Part shown: positions 1-12,524 of the stretch, one piece after another | Layout of the letters: every line of letters begins with the position of its first letter | Numbering within the stretch: the stretch's first letter is position 1 | Assembly: GCA_035041965.1 (NCBI GenBank) | Contig: JAPYMA010000628.1 | Location: forward strand, 124,001-188,000 | Reading direction: 5' to 3' | DNA: 64,000 nt | DNA from: Anisakis pegreffii | Taxonomy: Eukaryota > Nematoda > Chromadorea > Rhabditida > Anisakidae | Notes under the pieces: generated by a model | Databases searched by the model: none | What the model was told of the DNA's origin: nothing | Seen by the model: the letters and a program-made list of their open reading frames with translations, nothing else | Translations under genes and position numbers: made by a program

Positions 1-2636
1 ATGTTTTGTTAGAATGACGGATCTAGAAATGAAAGTAGGAAGGAGCAGAAAAAAACGTCGTAAATTTTAGATGCAATCGAGATAGTGGAGAGGATATTTT
101 GAAAGAATTTAGTTGCCAGTTTTCCGATTTTTGACAAAAACAACGATCATTAGCAGTAAATTGTGAGTCAGCATAAGCAGAAAAAATCAGAATGTTCATC
201 GTAAAACGACAAATATGGAACGCTTTCAAAATGGAACTAAACTAAACGATGAAACATAAACGCATAAACCCGGATAAAGAGTAAAAAGAGATGAACATCA
301 TTTTAGAGCTGAATTAGGTTCGATGGATTGATGCATAAAGTGCGACGCTGACTTAAGCAATAACGGTTTTGGTAGACACAGAGAAGCAGACACCTCAAAC
401 CCGCGCAAGCAGACAAAATATTTTGTCGTCAACCGCTCTCAGCTGATGTCAATTTAAAAGAGCATAAGAAACCAGCGTGATAAAAGCACTACGAAACAGG
501 TTTCGGGGGTTAGGGGGTTGAACAGTCAAATTTTGCACTGTATATGTCAAGAGAAAAAGATAGCAGAAGACGCACAGAGAATATGGCTTAGAAATAAAAA
601 GAATGCAAGAGTGAACGATAAGACGTTTGGGTATAGTTACTTTACATAGGACGACGTTTAATTTGCTTGCTGCTGAAAGTTTTTCAATTGAATTGCACAA
701 GTAGCGTCGTCGTCATCTCGTTAGAGCGTCAGCGCATAAAATGTCTATCGAATGGTTTCAAATGAATAAAATATGAACGTGAGAATAAACCTATGTGTAC
801 ATTCAATAGATAATTGAATAAATTTATGCGTAGAGGTTGATTTTTTGAACGTCGATGAATGTGACGTGTAACACTTATAAAAGTGAATGTGGGCGAGCGT
901 TAGAAATGGTCAATTTTTATGATTAAACGCCTAAAGTATCAATCATGAATGAATGTTCTGAAACGGACGTATACGATGAGCTTGTACGAGTTTGTACCCA
1001 ACAAACAAGAAACAAAATGTATAGTACTTAATTGCGATGAACGAACGATGATAAATCGAAATTCGGATTTTCTGCGATCACAATGAAGTGATGGAATGTA
1101 TGCTTGATGAGCGTAAGAGGTATGCAATACAAATTTCAGTAGATGAATAACGAACGTTACGATGGTGCCATCGAAATGATGTACTTTGACAATAACAATG
1201 AATGTAGAGTTCAATGCATCAATCAATGTTCCGATTACTGTGAATTGCTGGAATACAAAAGGGTAATGAGGGCTTATTGGAGTTGTTAAATCATTTCATA
1301 TCTCATACGATCGATCCCCTTTTATAGAAATAATGATCCATTTCATCATGTCACGATTTTAAGTATGCTTTTATGAGCAATCAACACAATTGATATTGCA
1401 CACTGTTCTACAAACTTTCCCATAATGTTCGTAAAAAAAGGAACCATTCCGCTTGGGCAGAATTCGTGCAGAAAGGTTGCGTATTCGGAATAATTTCGTT
1501 TATGTCCCCATTAAAATCGATTTTCACCAAAAAAATAAGAGAGTTCATTGAAGGATCTCTTTGCACTAGGATTGCAGAGAAATTTATTTACATTGTTGTA
1601 GAGTGGTGTACGATAAAGTCAATAATCAAATATATCTCAAGTAGTTGAACGGATGAATGATTGTTCAGTCAGGTGCTCGTGCTTACAACCATCCAAATTA
1701 TTACTTTCTTAATGATGCTCCCATAGGCTAACACAAAATAACTCTACACAAGACTCGTCTCGAACGAAAGAGACTGGCAGACGTTCAACTCTCTATAAGC
1801 TGAATTCATTCATGGAGCATTATGAAACTCAATGATTGTTGTGTTGAACGCAACAGCAGCACAATCGAAGAAACTCGCAACATTGCACTGCTGATGTGTT
1901 TGTGTGTGTATTTTAAATTAAGCATTCATCATCGAGCACATTCAATTCAAAGCAAAGACACAATCGAATGTGGGCGTTATGAGAGCTCATAGATAACACT
2001 GAAATGAACGATCAGCAAAAAGAACAACTGCATGTGCGGCGCACTCGGATGACGCAACCCCGTCACATATTATCAGTTGGTCAGAAAAACTTGGTTGGAC
2101 TGAACGGTGGTGTGCAAGTGTTTGTGCTGCATCTGCATGCATAAAGTGCCGATAATACGGCGCCAGAGGAAAATTTATTTTAACAAAACGATTAACAAAC
2201 GATAAACAATACTGTTTATTTCATCAGTATTATTAACAGAACATAAATATTATGTTCAAATCATATAACTCATAATATTTGCTTAATAATTCATATGATT
2301 ATTTAAGACTTATTGATATTCTTTACGATACTCTTTATGACATCAAATAGTGTCATTCGACAATACAAAAGCACCTAAACTAAAACTGTGATAACTCGAA
2401 CGATACTCAACTAAAAATGATGATGATGATTATAACATGACAGCAAATAACGGTAACATGGATAATTTAAAAGATTATAACATAGATCTGTTATTGAACA
2501 TTATTTCAAGCATTTATTGCTTATTATTCGGAATTGATGTATGATTTTTGAAAATGAAACCAAGAGATCAATCGATCCTCCATCAAACGTGTGTATCCTG
2601 AAAATGTATTTTGTTACAGTTTTATCCATCACTCAT
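1..2636. other. Intergenic, no gene seen
   Basis: AT-rich sequence downstream of the SVOP-like gene. Open frames are short, lack splice-compatible neighbours and show no family motif. Many GAATGA/TCATTC words, which are common throughout the window. Confidence 0.5.
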
Positions 2637-5600
2637 TCAGTGTTCGTATAAACAGTTGTTCAAATCAAATTTCAGAATCTCAAATCGAATCACCCTCATT
2701 TTTCGTCCTTTCGTTTCAATCGGTAATAAAAATGATGCAATCAGGCCAGTAACCGCCACTGAGCCATACACACCAATCGGTATATATACGGAAACTTCAG
2801 CTCCGACCTTGAATTACAATTAATAATTATATTTGATAACAGAATTAACTGATTTCAAAAAAAAAAGAATAAATTACTAAAAAAATGAAACGCTGTATTG
2901 ATGGCTGTGTTGATCATTCGTTCAGCAATGTCATTTGCAATTCAAATTTCCGTGCGAGTTTCGCGTGTTTCGTTGATCATTGATTATGTTTACATGTTAA
3001 ATAGAAGTAAATTTGTGAATGATTGTTATGTTCAATGCTACTTGCACAAGCGATGCTCAACTGTATTCGTTCACAATCAAGGCATTCATGAATTTATTTC
3101 CAGCGCACAAAAACCCATTCAAGTTATTATACTTTCTAGTGTGCATGTCAATGGAATTGTAATATCGAGATGCCGTTGAAGTAGTGAAATTTGATTGATA
3201 ACAACATAATCAATACACTTAATTAACTGAACTGCATGTGCATATGCACTATTCATTACACCTATGTTTCATGTCACACCATTCCAAAGTCAATCTTTAT
3301 GTATTTTTTCTCATTGTCAGAAATTTGAGATTATTTATTTGCATATTTCTTGAAAGTGAGGTCATTTCAAGTCACATTCATATTCAAAAATGGCGAAATT
3401 TTTGTTGAACAACGCAATTAATCTCAATCAAAGTTTACGAGAATAAACATAAAATGAAATTTATGGATTAATAATCTAATAATCTTGTGGATTTATGCTA
3501 AATAACAATTCGAAAAAGTTCAATGAGATTTAGGATGAAATATCGCTTTTATGTGAAGAATGCAGAAGTAAATCAAGTTTTCAAAATGAAGGATTGTCTC
3601 ATGTGAGAAAGAATTTTAGGAAGTATTATTGCCGCAGGGCAATTCATTATATCTATTTCACGATAAATTCATTCTCTTCATTCAAGTTTTTCGTTTCATT
3701 TGCAAAGTAAATTCAAATTAAACATTATTAATGATCGTCATTCTGCACTGGAACAAAGGCAGGGAGGTTGTTTTGATGCGACTTTTATTTGTAAATGAAT
3801 CCATTTTGTCTTTCAAACATTTATTTTCGATATTCACTAACCCAATCCATTTTCTATTTTTAAAATTAAATTGCTCACTTCAAACATCCACCAAATGAAT
3901 AAAATCACTGATTATGAAAATGAAATTCAAGGAAGAAATCTGAATTCACGAAAGTACAAAAAACTGATACGAAAACGATGCTAGCACATATGAACGTACC
4001 TGTGAAATGAATGGCGTTAAAATAGCACCCAACCGTGCCATACCGCTCGCTGTCCCCAGCCCAACCGCTCTCAACGTGGTTGGATAAACCTGAAATTAAA
4101 ATCGACATCTTCATCATTTAAATACCTCTTCAAATGATCAACAATTCTTTCTCAGCCTATTGTCTAATGAGTCATTTATTCCTCATTTTCGCCATTTTCA
4201 ACTCTCACATGCATGCAATTGAACAGCAATCGAATGCGCACTGGAAAAAAGGCAAGGTTCCATCAAGAAGTGAAATTACTGACATCAACTTAATATAAGC
4301 AAAGTTGGGCATAGCCAAACAACTCGTAGGGTTGATGAAAGAATATTTTGAAGAAAAAGACTCCAAATGAAACAATTAGAAAATCTTTCTGCTAATTATG
4401 ATTATTCGATGAATCGAGTGTCGCAGTTTCTGTTTGACAATTTCTGCTGACAAAAGTTAAATTTGAAAATTTTAAAAATAGTGAATATAACCAGTTAATC
4501 ACCTCAGGTGTATAAACGTAGGCACATTGGAAGCAACCTGAGATAAAGGCTCGTGCGACGAATATAAATATGGTCACGGTTCTTCTGCAATTTTTTGGTT
4601 TTTTAATATGAAAAATGAATGCTTGATTTTGATACAAAAAACAGTTTTTGATACAATCTTGATTTACGGCTGAGTAACTCAAGATTGTCATTCGAAAAAA
4701 CCGTCTTCATGGGGAATTAAAAATGGAGAAAGTTGTCGTATGTAATACAGCCGTGATCTGGATATGAAACTGGACGACAATATAATATTGATAATATTAT
4801 ACCAGATTTTTTTCGAACATTTCTTTTAAGAAAGTCAAAATTCAAAATGTGCATCAGATTTCTGTATGCATATTACGATTGAGGATTTACGTATGGTGAT
4901 GCAAAATAGAATGAAAAATATATGTGCCATTCCAATCGTAAATATATTTGCCGTTTATAAAACATACATCATTTTTACGGCTCCTCTTCACAGTTTTAAA
5001 TTTTCTATTCCGAAAATAAAATTCAATTCCAATTTAATGACAAAAATCATTTCTCAAAAATAAAACAAATCAGATCTGATTTAGTTGAAAAATAATGACG
5101 CAATTACTTAGAAAATTGAATGAAAATTGGAACGGTAAACGTTCAAAAAAAAAAAGAACCTTTGAAGGCAAAAGAATAACAAGAATGTGAATATGGCAAA
5201 AACACCAAATTCAGCACCCATCGTTTTCTTACGGCCCAATAACTCAATCACTACAGCGGTTACTATTATGCCTATAAGTTGGCTTCATAACGATCACCTT
5301 CATGATCAATTCCTCTTCTGTTCGGATGATCACAACTTTTCAACAATTTTTAAATACCAAAAAATTGACAAAGTTCTGATATACACAAATTTCACTACGT
5401 ATAAAATGTGCGTTACAAGTAGTCGTATTTGGACTCTGATAATGTTATCAGTGAGAATAATAGTAGTGATAAGCAACGAGATTAATAGCAACATTGATAT
5501 TTATATAAGGATAATGATGAGTGAAATTGAGAGAACAAACCTGGAAATTCGGCGAGTGTTGTGTACAAGATATCGAAGTAATCCTCTTTATCCAGATGTC

Positions 5601-8600
5601 TGCATACAGCAGTTGCTGTATCATTCCCAAGATTACTGCCACCGTGACACTCATCATCCGATTGATACAGAACTGTTGTGAACAGAACCAATCCGTAATA
5701 TATGAAAGATATCGCACACCTGTAATTTCAATTATTATTATCACTATCATTATTATCAAATTTACGAAATTTCAAATGCGGCGCATGTATTATATAATGA
5801 CAAATAATAATTGAGTAAGTTGGCTTCTTTATTACTTCGAGTTCCGCAAGATATGAATTTATTAAAGGATGCGACAATTGTCACATCAGAATCATGTAAG
5901 ATCAACGGAGGAGATGATGACGGCAGAGAAACGATCTCAAGAAATCACCATATGAACCAAAGTAATATTGTGGTAACGCGGAGATCTTTAACGAATAAGT
6001 CTGCGATGCTTCCCATTTGCTGTGTTGATTCTGTTGTTTCCTTCAACAAATCATTATTATTATCGTTATCACTGATTTGTTATTGTTCTCATTTTTAAGA
6101 TTACTACAGTAATCATTTTGTTAACAATTAGTGATTACGTAATTATTATTTCGATCAGTATATTCATTATCATTGTTAGCTTTGTTGTGTTATTAATACG
6201 ATACTGAAAGTATTTATGGTTTTAAGGAGATTTCGATTGCAATGCTCTCGAAATGAAATGAACAGAACTCAAGAATGATCTGCCTGAAACTTAAACTTCA
6301 GAAACTGAACCCACCCCACTAGCAGTCTTGTTGATGAGTCTTCCTTGTGGTAATGAACGTCCATTCTCATATGCCACTTTTGCGAGCGTTTTATAAGCGC
6401 CGTCGAAATCCCCACAAGTAACTTGATAACGTGCACTCTCAGGAAGCCACTGAACGGAATCAATACAGATGTTGTTCAACATAATGTGAACGACACGAAA
6501 TAATAAATGAATGGATGATAATAGCTATCGAATAAACATGAAAAAACTTACAAAACAACACACACAATAAATGAGCAAAGGCATCGAACTAAAGAATAGC
6601 AGATATCGCCATCCTAACGGCTCCATAACCAGTAATGCCAGCATTGCTTCGAAAGCAGTACCAAATGACCAAAACGCTTCGATTAAGAGAACGCATTTAG
6701 CGCGATGAGCGATTGGTAAAAATTCAGCGAATAATGTCACACTGAAATTAGTTTGAATAAATTAATTCATTATTTTATTCCGCAAGATATGATTTTATTA
6801 AAGAATGTGACAATAGTCGCATCAGAATCGTGTAAGATCAACGGATAAGATGATGACAGCACAGAAACGATCTCAAGTGTTCAAGTTATTCAACGTGAGG
6901 TGTTCTCTTGAATGAGATCCCATGACGAAGTGAATTTCGCGGAGGGAATTATGGGAATGAGTGGAATTGCTGATGAAGAACTTATTCAGTGCAATGTTCA
7001 TTACTTAAAGCATTGGTCTTTAACCTTTTTGCTCCGTACACCCCCTAAAGCCCTCGTAGCCCGTCCCGTACCCTTCACTTACGCCCTCTCATCGCACCCG
7101 TACTTGCCCCTCTCTCGCACATTCTGGTATGCCGTCATGCATTCCCCGGGGGTGCATACACTCCTGGTTGAGAAACCGTGACTTGAAGTATGACTATGTG
7201 GATGAATGCAATTAATTCTTAATTCTTCATTCATCGTTGTGACTAATTTTCTGATTGAAAAATTGATCATTTAATTGGGTGCAGTCATTAATCCTCGAAC
7301 GCTGGTTTGTTCTTCGTAGAGATATTCAGTGAAGTGACAAAAATTTCATCCAATAGCTTTCATGGAATTCGTTCAGGTTGCATGAGAAATCGCTCTTTTC
7401 GGTATTGTTCGAGCAATCAACTCGGAATAATAACAACAATAAAAAATGAAAATTCTGATGACTGTCATTGTAAATAATTATTTCTATTTGTTATCAATAC
7501 CGCAAAAAATAACCATTGTGGAACACCTCCCACACCGAATCCTGTAAGTCCTCTCAAAATAAGTAGAACGTAATAATTTGGCGATACAGCACACAACGAA
7601 CCCATAACAAACGTCATTACCGCTGAACATGTTAACCCCTACAAAAACACAATTATTATTATATTGATAATGTTGGTATTGATAACAATAATAGTAACGA
7701 TATAATAATAAATAACAATAATAGATAATAACAGTAATAGTTGTAATAACATCAGCAAAAATGTACGATTTTATGCGATAATCGCTTTGATATGGTTGAA
7801 GAATAACAACGGTTACTATTGCGATAACTGCTATGAACTCACTATCTAAGAATGTTTTCAGATCTAAAAAGTACCAAAATTTTCATTCCAACACCGAATT
7901 TCTGTTGTTGGTGATGAATCAGAAAGTATTATGAACCTTCATAACGAAGTCTGATAATTTTTCGGGTGAAAGCATTCAAATACAATCCATCCTATCTGAC
8001 TTTTTAAAGTAGGAATTTCAGCCGAAAAAGTGCATCGAAGTGATTTATGGCGGAATGATAATCACAGTTCGATGTATTGCAGTAATATTTCCAACTGAGC
8101 ATTTGCACTGTTAAGGAATATTCTTCGATGTATTACCTTTTTTCTACCATGTTTATCACAGATATTGCCCCAAAACGTCGAACTAAGCATCATGCCACAA
8201 AAAACAATTGTGGTCATCATCGCTTGTTCGAACGATGAGATATTCCATTCGCACTTCAACGCCGGCAATATCACGGCCAATATGGTCATTTCCATTGCAT
8301 CTGCCATCTTAAACATCCTTTTCAATACCACTTCTAATCTTATATTTCAAACTTCTGCACATGTTCCGTCCCTAAAGTCAGTGCATTGTCCAAACAGATT
8401 CTTCATCCTCAACAGAAAATGAAACGTAAAATAATGAAATGATTGTTTTTGGAATATTCAATTCATTCACTGTACATTCCCCGTTGTTAAATACTATTTT
8501 TATGCGACCGTTTCTGAGATGAATGAATAGAAATGGTTGAAAATAGGAAATTTCAATTCACAACACAACAAAATTGCTGAAATAAATAAAACGCCATAAA

Positions 8601-9211
8601 AAGAATGTCATTAATAATGATGACGTTACTACTGATAATAACAACAACATCAAACATATCAAAAACTGATAATAATAATATTAGTGATGTCATTAATAAA
8701 GATGACATTAGTACGGATAACAACATCGAAAACTAACGACAATGAATGAAAACAAACCCAAACGATCCCAGTAAGACCTGCAAGCTTAATTTGGAATGGC
8801 CCGAATCCGAGCGCTTCAACAGCATCATCAACTGTGAATGTCTTCTCGATCTCATCCTCAGATATCGTCGATGCACTCCTTTTCTCATCTTTCTCCGATT
8901 TACTATCACTTATTTGAACTGAATCTTCACCATCGAAACCGTTGTATTTGACGGTTGCTTCTTCATCACTTGGATGTAACCTTAAATTGCAGCATTCATT
9001 TACCTCTTCCAGTGTTTAATTTCAAATATTTGGCAGACTTTGATTGAAACTGAATGACAAATGCTGAATGCTACAACTCAAATTGTAATCATTTCATAAA
9101 TTTCTCGAGTGCACAGTTCTCCGCTGATGGAATTTCTTTACTTTTCCGTTGTTGGGCAAACAGATGTGACAATCTGACCATAACGTGTTCAAACAGCACA
9201 GAAGAAGACAT
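2637..9211 (-). CDS. svop: SVOP/SV2-like major facilitator transporter
   Basis: Ortholog of the synaptic-vesicle-2-related protein (SVOP), a 12-helix major facilitator in vesicle or plasma membranes whose substrate is not settled. Exons on the minus strand: about 9211-9180 (start, tentative), 8980-8758, 8307-8137, 7638-7514, 6741-6552, 6449-6315, 6040-5949, 5719-5541, 5271-5160, 4584-4503, 4089-4000, 2807-2637. Reading phase is consistent from 8980 on, giving 522 residues plus a short N terminus; human SVOP has 548. Recognisable blocks in order: [30 protein letters not shown] loop motif, [61 protein letters not shown] and PIETKGR. The acidic N-terminal tail precedes the first helix. The link between the candidate start exon and the exon at 8980 is unresolved. 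The last exon could instead splice on at 2693, since GTGATT follows KGRKMR. Introns carry a hAT-like element and a direct repeat. Confidence 0.88.
5841..5939. repeat. Direct repeat copy A in SVOP intron
   Basis: About 99 bases beginning TTCCGCAAGATATGA, nearly 90% identical by eye to 6779-6877. The copy ends a few bases before the coding exon at 5949-6040. Confidence 0.75.
6779..6877. repeat. Direct repeat copy B in SVOP intron
   Basis: Second copy of the 5841-5939 repeat, same orientation, in the intron upstream of the exon at 6552-6741. Shared words include ATCAGAATC, GTAAGATCAACGGA and AAACGATCTCAAG. Confidence 0.75.
7014..7177. mobile_element. hAT-like non-autonomous element
   Basis: A GC-richer block in an SVOP intron. 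Its ends form an imperfect inverted repeat: GGTCTTTAACC followed about 14 bases on by CACCCCC at the left, and the complement of GGTTTCTCAACC followed by CACCCCC at the right. Ends of this 'TTTCTCAACC' style are typical of hAT-related miniature elements. No coding sequence is left and I could not see a clean 8-base target duplication. Confidence 0.45.
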
Positions 9212-10755
9212 CACTACATAATAAAAAGAGAGTAATTAGTTTAATGATCGCTGATTGTGAGTGTGTGTTTGTTTACCACATTACGGAATCGATTTCGAAT
9301 AATATTCAAAATTCAGAACTGATCAGAATTATAAGCTAAAACAAAGAGAATCATTCCAATAGTATTCCATTTTTGATAATTTCGAGCTGGCTGGCATAAA
9401 AACCAAAGAAATTGTATTTTCTGAAAGCTACTATCTGCCGTTCGATCATCTGAAGCATTTACTCAAAGAATTACAATTCATTTGCAGTCAGTATGAATTG
9501 AATAATTTAACATTGCATGATTATTTGATGTACGTTAAGAAATAATTTATAGTTGCTTTCTTGATGGAACTCTATGATCTTCTTAACAATAAATGACATC
9601 TAGGCCGGGGACTGGAGTGCAGTCTTCATTCTAGGTTACCTTTCACTCCTTAACTAATATCAATACGAAATATAAGACCTTCCAATCTGCGTAAAACACT
9701 GAATGGCAATAAACCACAGCAGTTGAAATAACTATGAATATTTGCTCTTCTGTGGTATCAATTTGAAGGTCTACCTTTAAATTGATACCACAAAACTGAA
9801 TTGAACAACATACGTAGTGGTGACTTGATTTGACACTTTGTCTTGGCTCATATTCTGACTGAACAACTGGTATAACACTAATTCCCACACGTTTGTGTTA
9901 TCATTTTATATTATTGAGATAAACCAGTTAATATACCGATCGTAATGGAATGCATTTTACAAGCGTTCCTTTCGAAATTTATGTTCAATTTATAATTTTA
10001 ATGATCAGATTGACAGTTATTCAGATTTATACCCACATATTGACAAACACTCCTCATTACATCGACTTTTTTTGGTTTCGAATTTTCTGTCAATCATTTT
10101 GATTGTACCAATCGTTTTCATGTTTTATGAATATAAACATGAAAATTGTTGATGTGTTTTTGTGCCTATGAGATCACGTGTTTGCACGAGATCACCTGAT
10201 GCATGCGATAGAAGTGTGAATAATGAGGATAATACTTTGTGAATGGAATGAAATCAATTGAGAAACGTTTCAAATCTGGATGATTACAATTCCATACGGA
10301 TTTGCCTATTGCACACACGCTGCGTATGTGAGCGATTACTCTCAAAAACAGTTGTTTCGTTCATTGCGAAAAGTCTCAAATTATAGACTTCAGTAACATA
10401 TTAGTTTACTTTACAGCCTATATTACTCTGAGAGAACAGTATCAGTGGGTTGATGATGGATAGAGTTTGGAAGTGGTGCGGATGAATTTAAAACACTCGT
10501 AAGCAGTCATGTTTCTTGTAGCGCTTATTCTGCTGATGAATTAATTGCGTGTTGTGAGACTTTTTTTAGCAACAATCGTGGTTGATATATCGAATAATTC
10601 ATCTCAAAAAAACGAGGAGGAATTCACTACGAGGTTACTCTTTATGAGCTGCTGTTGCGCAATTCTGTATAACTAAAGCCAAAAAGTGGAAGAACGACAG
10701 TCCCAATTTAGGTTCAATTTTAAGTTTGAACATCGAACACTGATTGCGGAATACT
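9212..10755. other. Intergenic, only a small hairpin
   Basis: No gene seen between the SVOP start and the fragment at 10756. The only structured item is the inverted repeat at 9751-9792. Confidence 0.5.
9751..9792. repeat. Short perfect-looking hairpin
   Basis: Two 20-base arms (9751-9770 and 9773-9792) pair with a single mismatch around a 2-base centre. The left arm starts TGTGGTATCAATTTG. Such a tight palindrome is probably a cruciform or decayed element rather than a microRNA precursor, since it lacks a usable loop. Confidence 0.7.
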
Positions 10756-11294
10756 TCATAAAAACGCAGTAAAATGGGAAAGAGCTAAAAATCCATGAAT
10801 CGGAACATTTGCAGGTTTCCTTCTGAAACAAGCACAAAATTTCCCACGTATGCAGCATGAGTTGCATTGGTATATGGCGTCTGTTCTGATGAATCTACTG
10901 AGAATATTGATCAATAAATTATCGGAATACTGATTTCGTAAATTGTGAAAATGATAATTCGTTAGGAAGAGATTAATAACCAACTCGTCAAGCTGGATAG
11001 CAATTTTGACTGGGCCAAATGAGTGATGCAAATGACTGCCATCAAATATACTAACAACTATCAGAGATGCTCAGTTGTATTCATATGATGCTATGAATTA
11101 TTCTGTTTCATTGAATGACTGATGAAACTTGGAAATGAAATCGATGAAATGAAGTAATTAATAATAAATGAGATCACGTACTGTTGAAATATAGTTCGAG
11201 CATTAAGATCCGAATAGGCATCAGTTAATTGAGATGCTTCAAGAAGATTTGCTATAATTGCTTTGTCACCCATCTTAGCATCATACGCATACAG
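10756..11294 (-). CDS. Unidentified gene fragment, WASHC5-like?
   Basis: Three exons in compatible phase on the minus strand: 11294-11182, 11050-10985, 10822-10756, with good acceptors (CTAG, TTAG, TTTCAG) and a stop at 10756. They encode about 80 residues with the blocks GDKAIIANLLEASQLTD, IFDGSHLHHSFG, IQLDE and ANVPIHGFLALSHF. The order resembles the N-terminal part of strumpellin, the WASH complex subunit (human has AIIAELLRLSEF, IFDFSYF, DLDEEF and a later FYLAF), but the rest of that 1159-residue protein is absent here. It may be a 3' truncated remnant or a different small gene. No upstream exon was found; a long open frame at 12152-11706 is not convincingly linked. Confidence 0.35.
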
Positions 11295-11318
11295 CTAGTC
11301 GGCGTTGTGCTTGGATAT

Positions 11319-11615
11319 GCTAACTGCTACGCGGATATTTTTGTTTCATTCAGTTTATCGACTAAATTTACAACGTCCTCCTCCTCCACCCCTTCTCCCT
11401 CAGATGTCCCGTCCTTTTCACATTCAAAATTTCAGTATTCCCCTGCACACACTCTCTCACATCGATCGCGTTTCATCATTTATCCGTACTCAACACACTC
11501 ATCCATCAATACCCATTCAAACTGAACGCTTCAACTTCCGAAATACGTTCCGCAATACCTCGCTCCCTCCCTCCGTATCAGCAGCTTATCCATGTGTACA
11601 GAAAGTACGTAGGAC
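11319..11615. repeat. Dispersed repeat R1, copy 1
   Basis: About 300 bases, roughly 80% identical by eye to 19200-19488, same orientation. The copy has a pyrimidine-rich strand (CCTCCTCCTCCACC) and the shared words TTTATCGACTAAATT and CACACACTCTCTCACATCGAT. No protein-coding character. Confidence 0.8.
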
Positions 11616-12524
11616 AATGTTTAAACTAAATTGTAAGCAAGGAATGTTCGCGTATTTATAGTACAAATAGTGTGTCCGTCGCATCATTCAACTGCTTCTG
11701 CTCTCTTACCAGCTAGTCAGTTCAATTAAATACGAAACAATTGAATGAATCACTCGCAAACCTCCACAACGAAATGCAGTTATTTTGCTCAGAAGCTGAA
11801 CGTCAGTAAAAAGACAAACAACATACATCACTAATGATTGGCCGTTCCATAACAACAAATACTGCATCGGAATCGGTGATGCCGCTCTATCATGATGTTT
11901 GATACAGTTATGCCCTGTGCTTCTTCCCAAAAAATTTTGTATAATTCTATACCGTACTGAACTTCCAATAAAACAGTTTACTGTATTGCATAGAGCCGCC
12001 GATTTTTTAAAAATGATCCCGTGATTGAAGAATGATCGGGATTTTGCAAACACTAGTTCAGTCCACTTCGTGCACGTAACAGTATCCGAATCAACGACGT
12101 TCATGGAATGTTTCGAAGTGTGGTGCGTGCACCTTTGTGGTAACTTTTTCAAAGTACAGTAACTTTCAAAGCAGAATGCTGGTCCATAGTAGCCTAGAAC
12201 TTACAGCCTTGAAGATCTACACTTATCACTTGGCCATCTGACGGAAGGAAAGCGAGCACAGAAATGTGCATCGCATAAAAATATCATTACGGTATTCAAT
12301 TCGCAATTTGCTTACGGGTTTCTGTCTAGTCTGCGTATCTTTACTTTCGTAAAGTTTATCAACATGTTGAGTTTAAGTTGTGGGAGGTATTGAGTATCGA
12401 TGTTAGAAGGTTGCTGATATAAGCTGATGGTTCTAGTTTACCACCAGCCCGTAAGGAAGACATCGTTATCATTTTAAGCGTATTTCGTTCGTCGTTGGAG
12501 GCACAAACTTAGACTGCTAGGAGA

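Noticed and set aside
11706..12152. 148-codon open frame on the minus strand
   Set aside because: Longest in its area, but no family motif and no phase-compatible join to the exons at 11294-10756.
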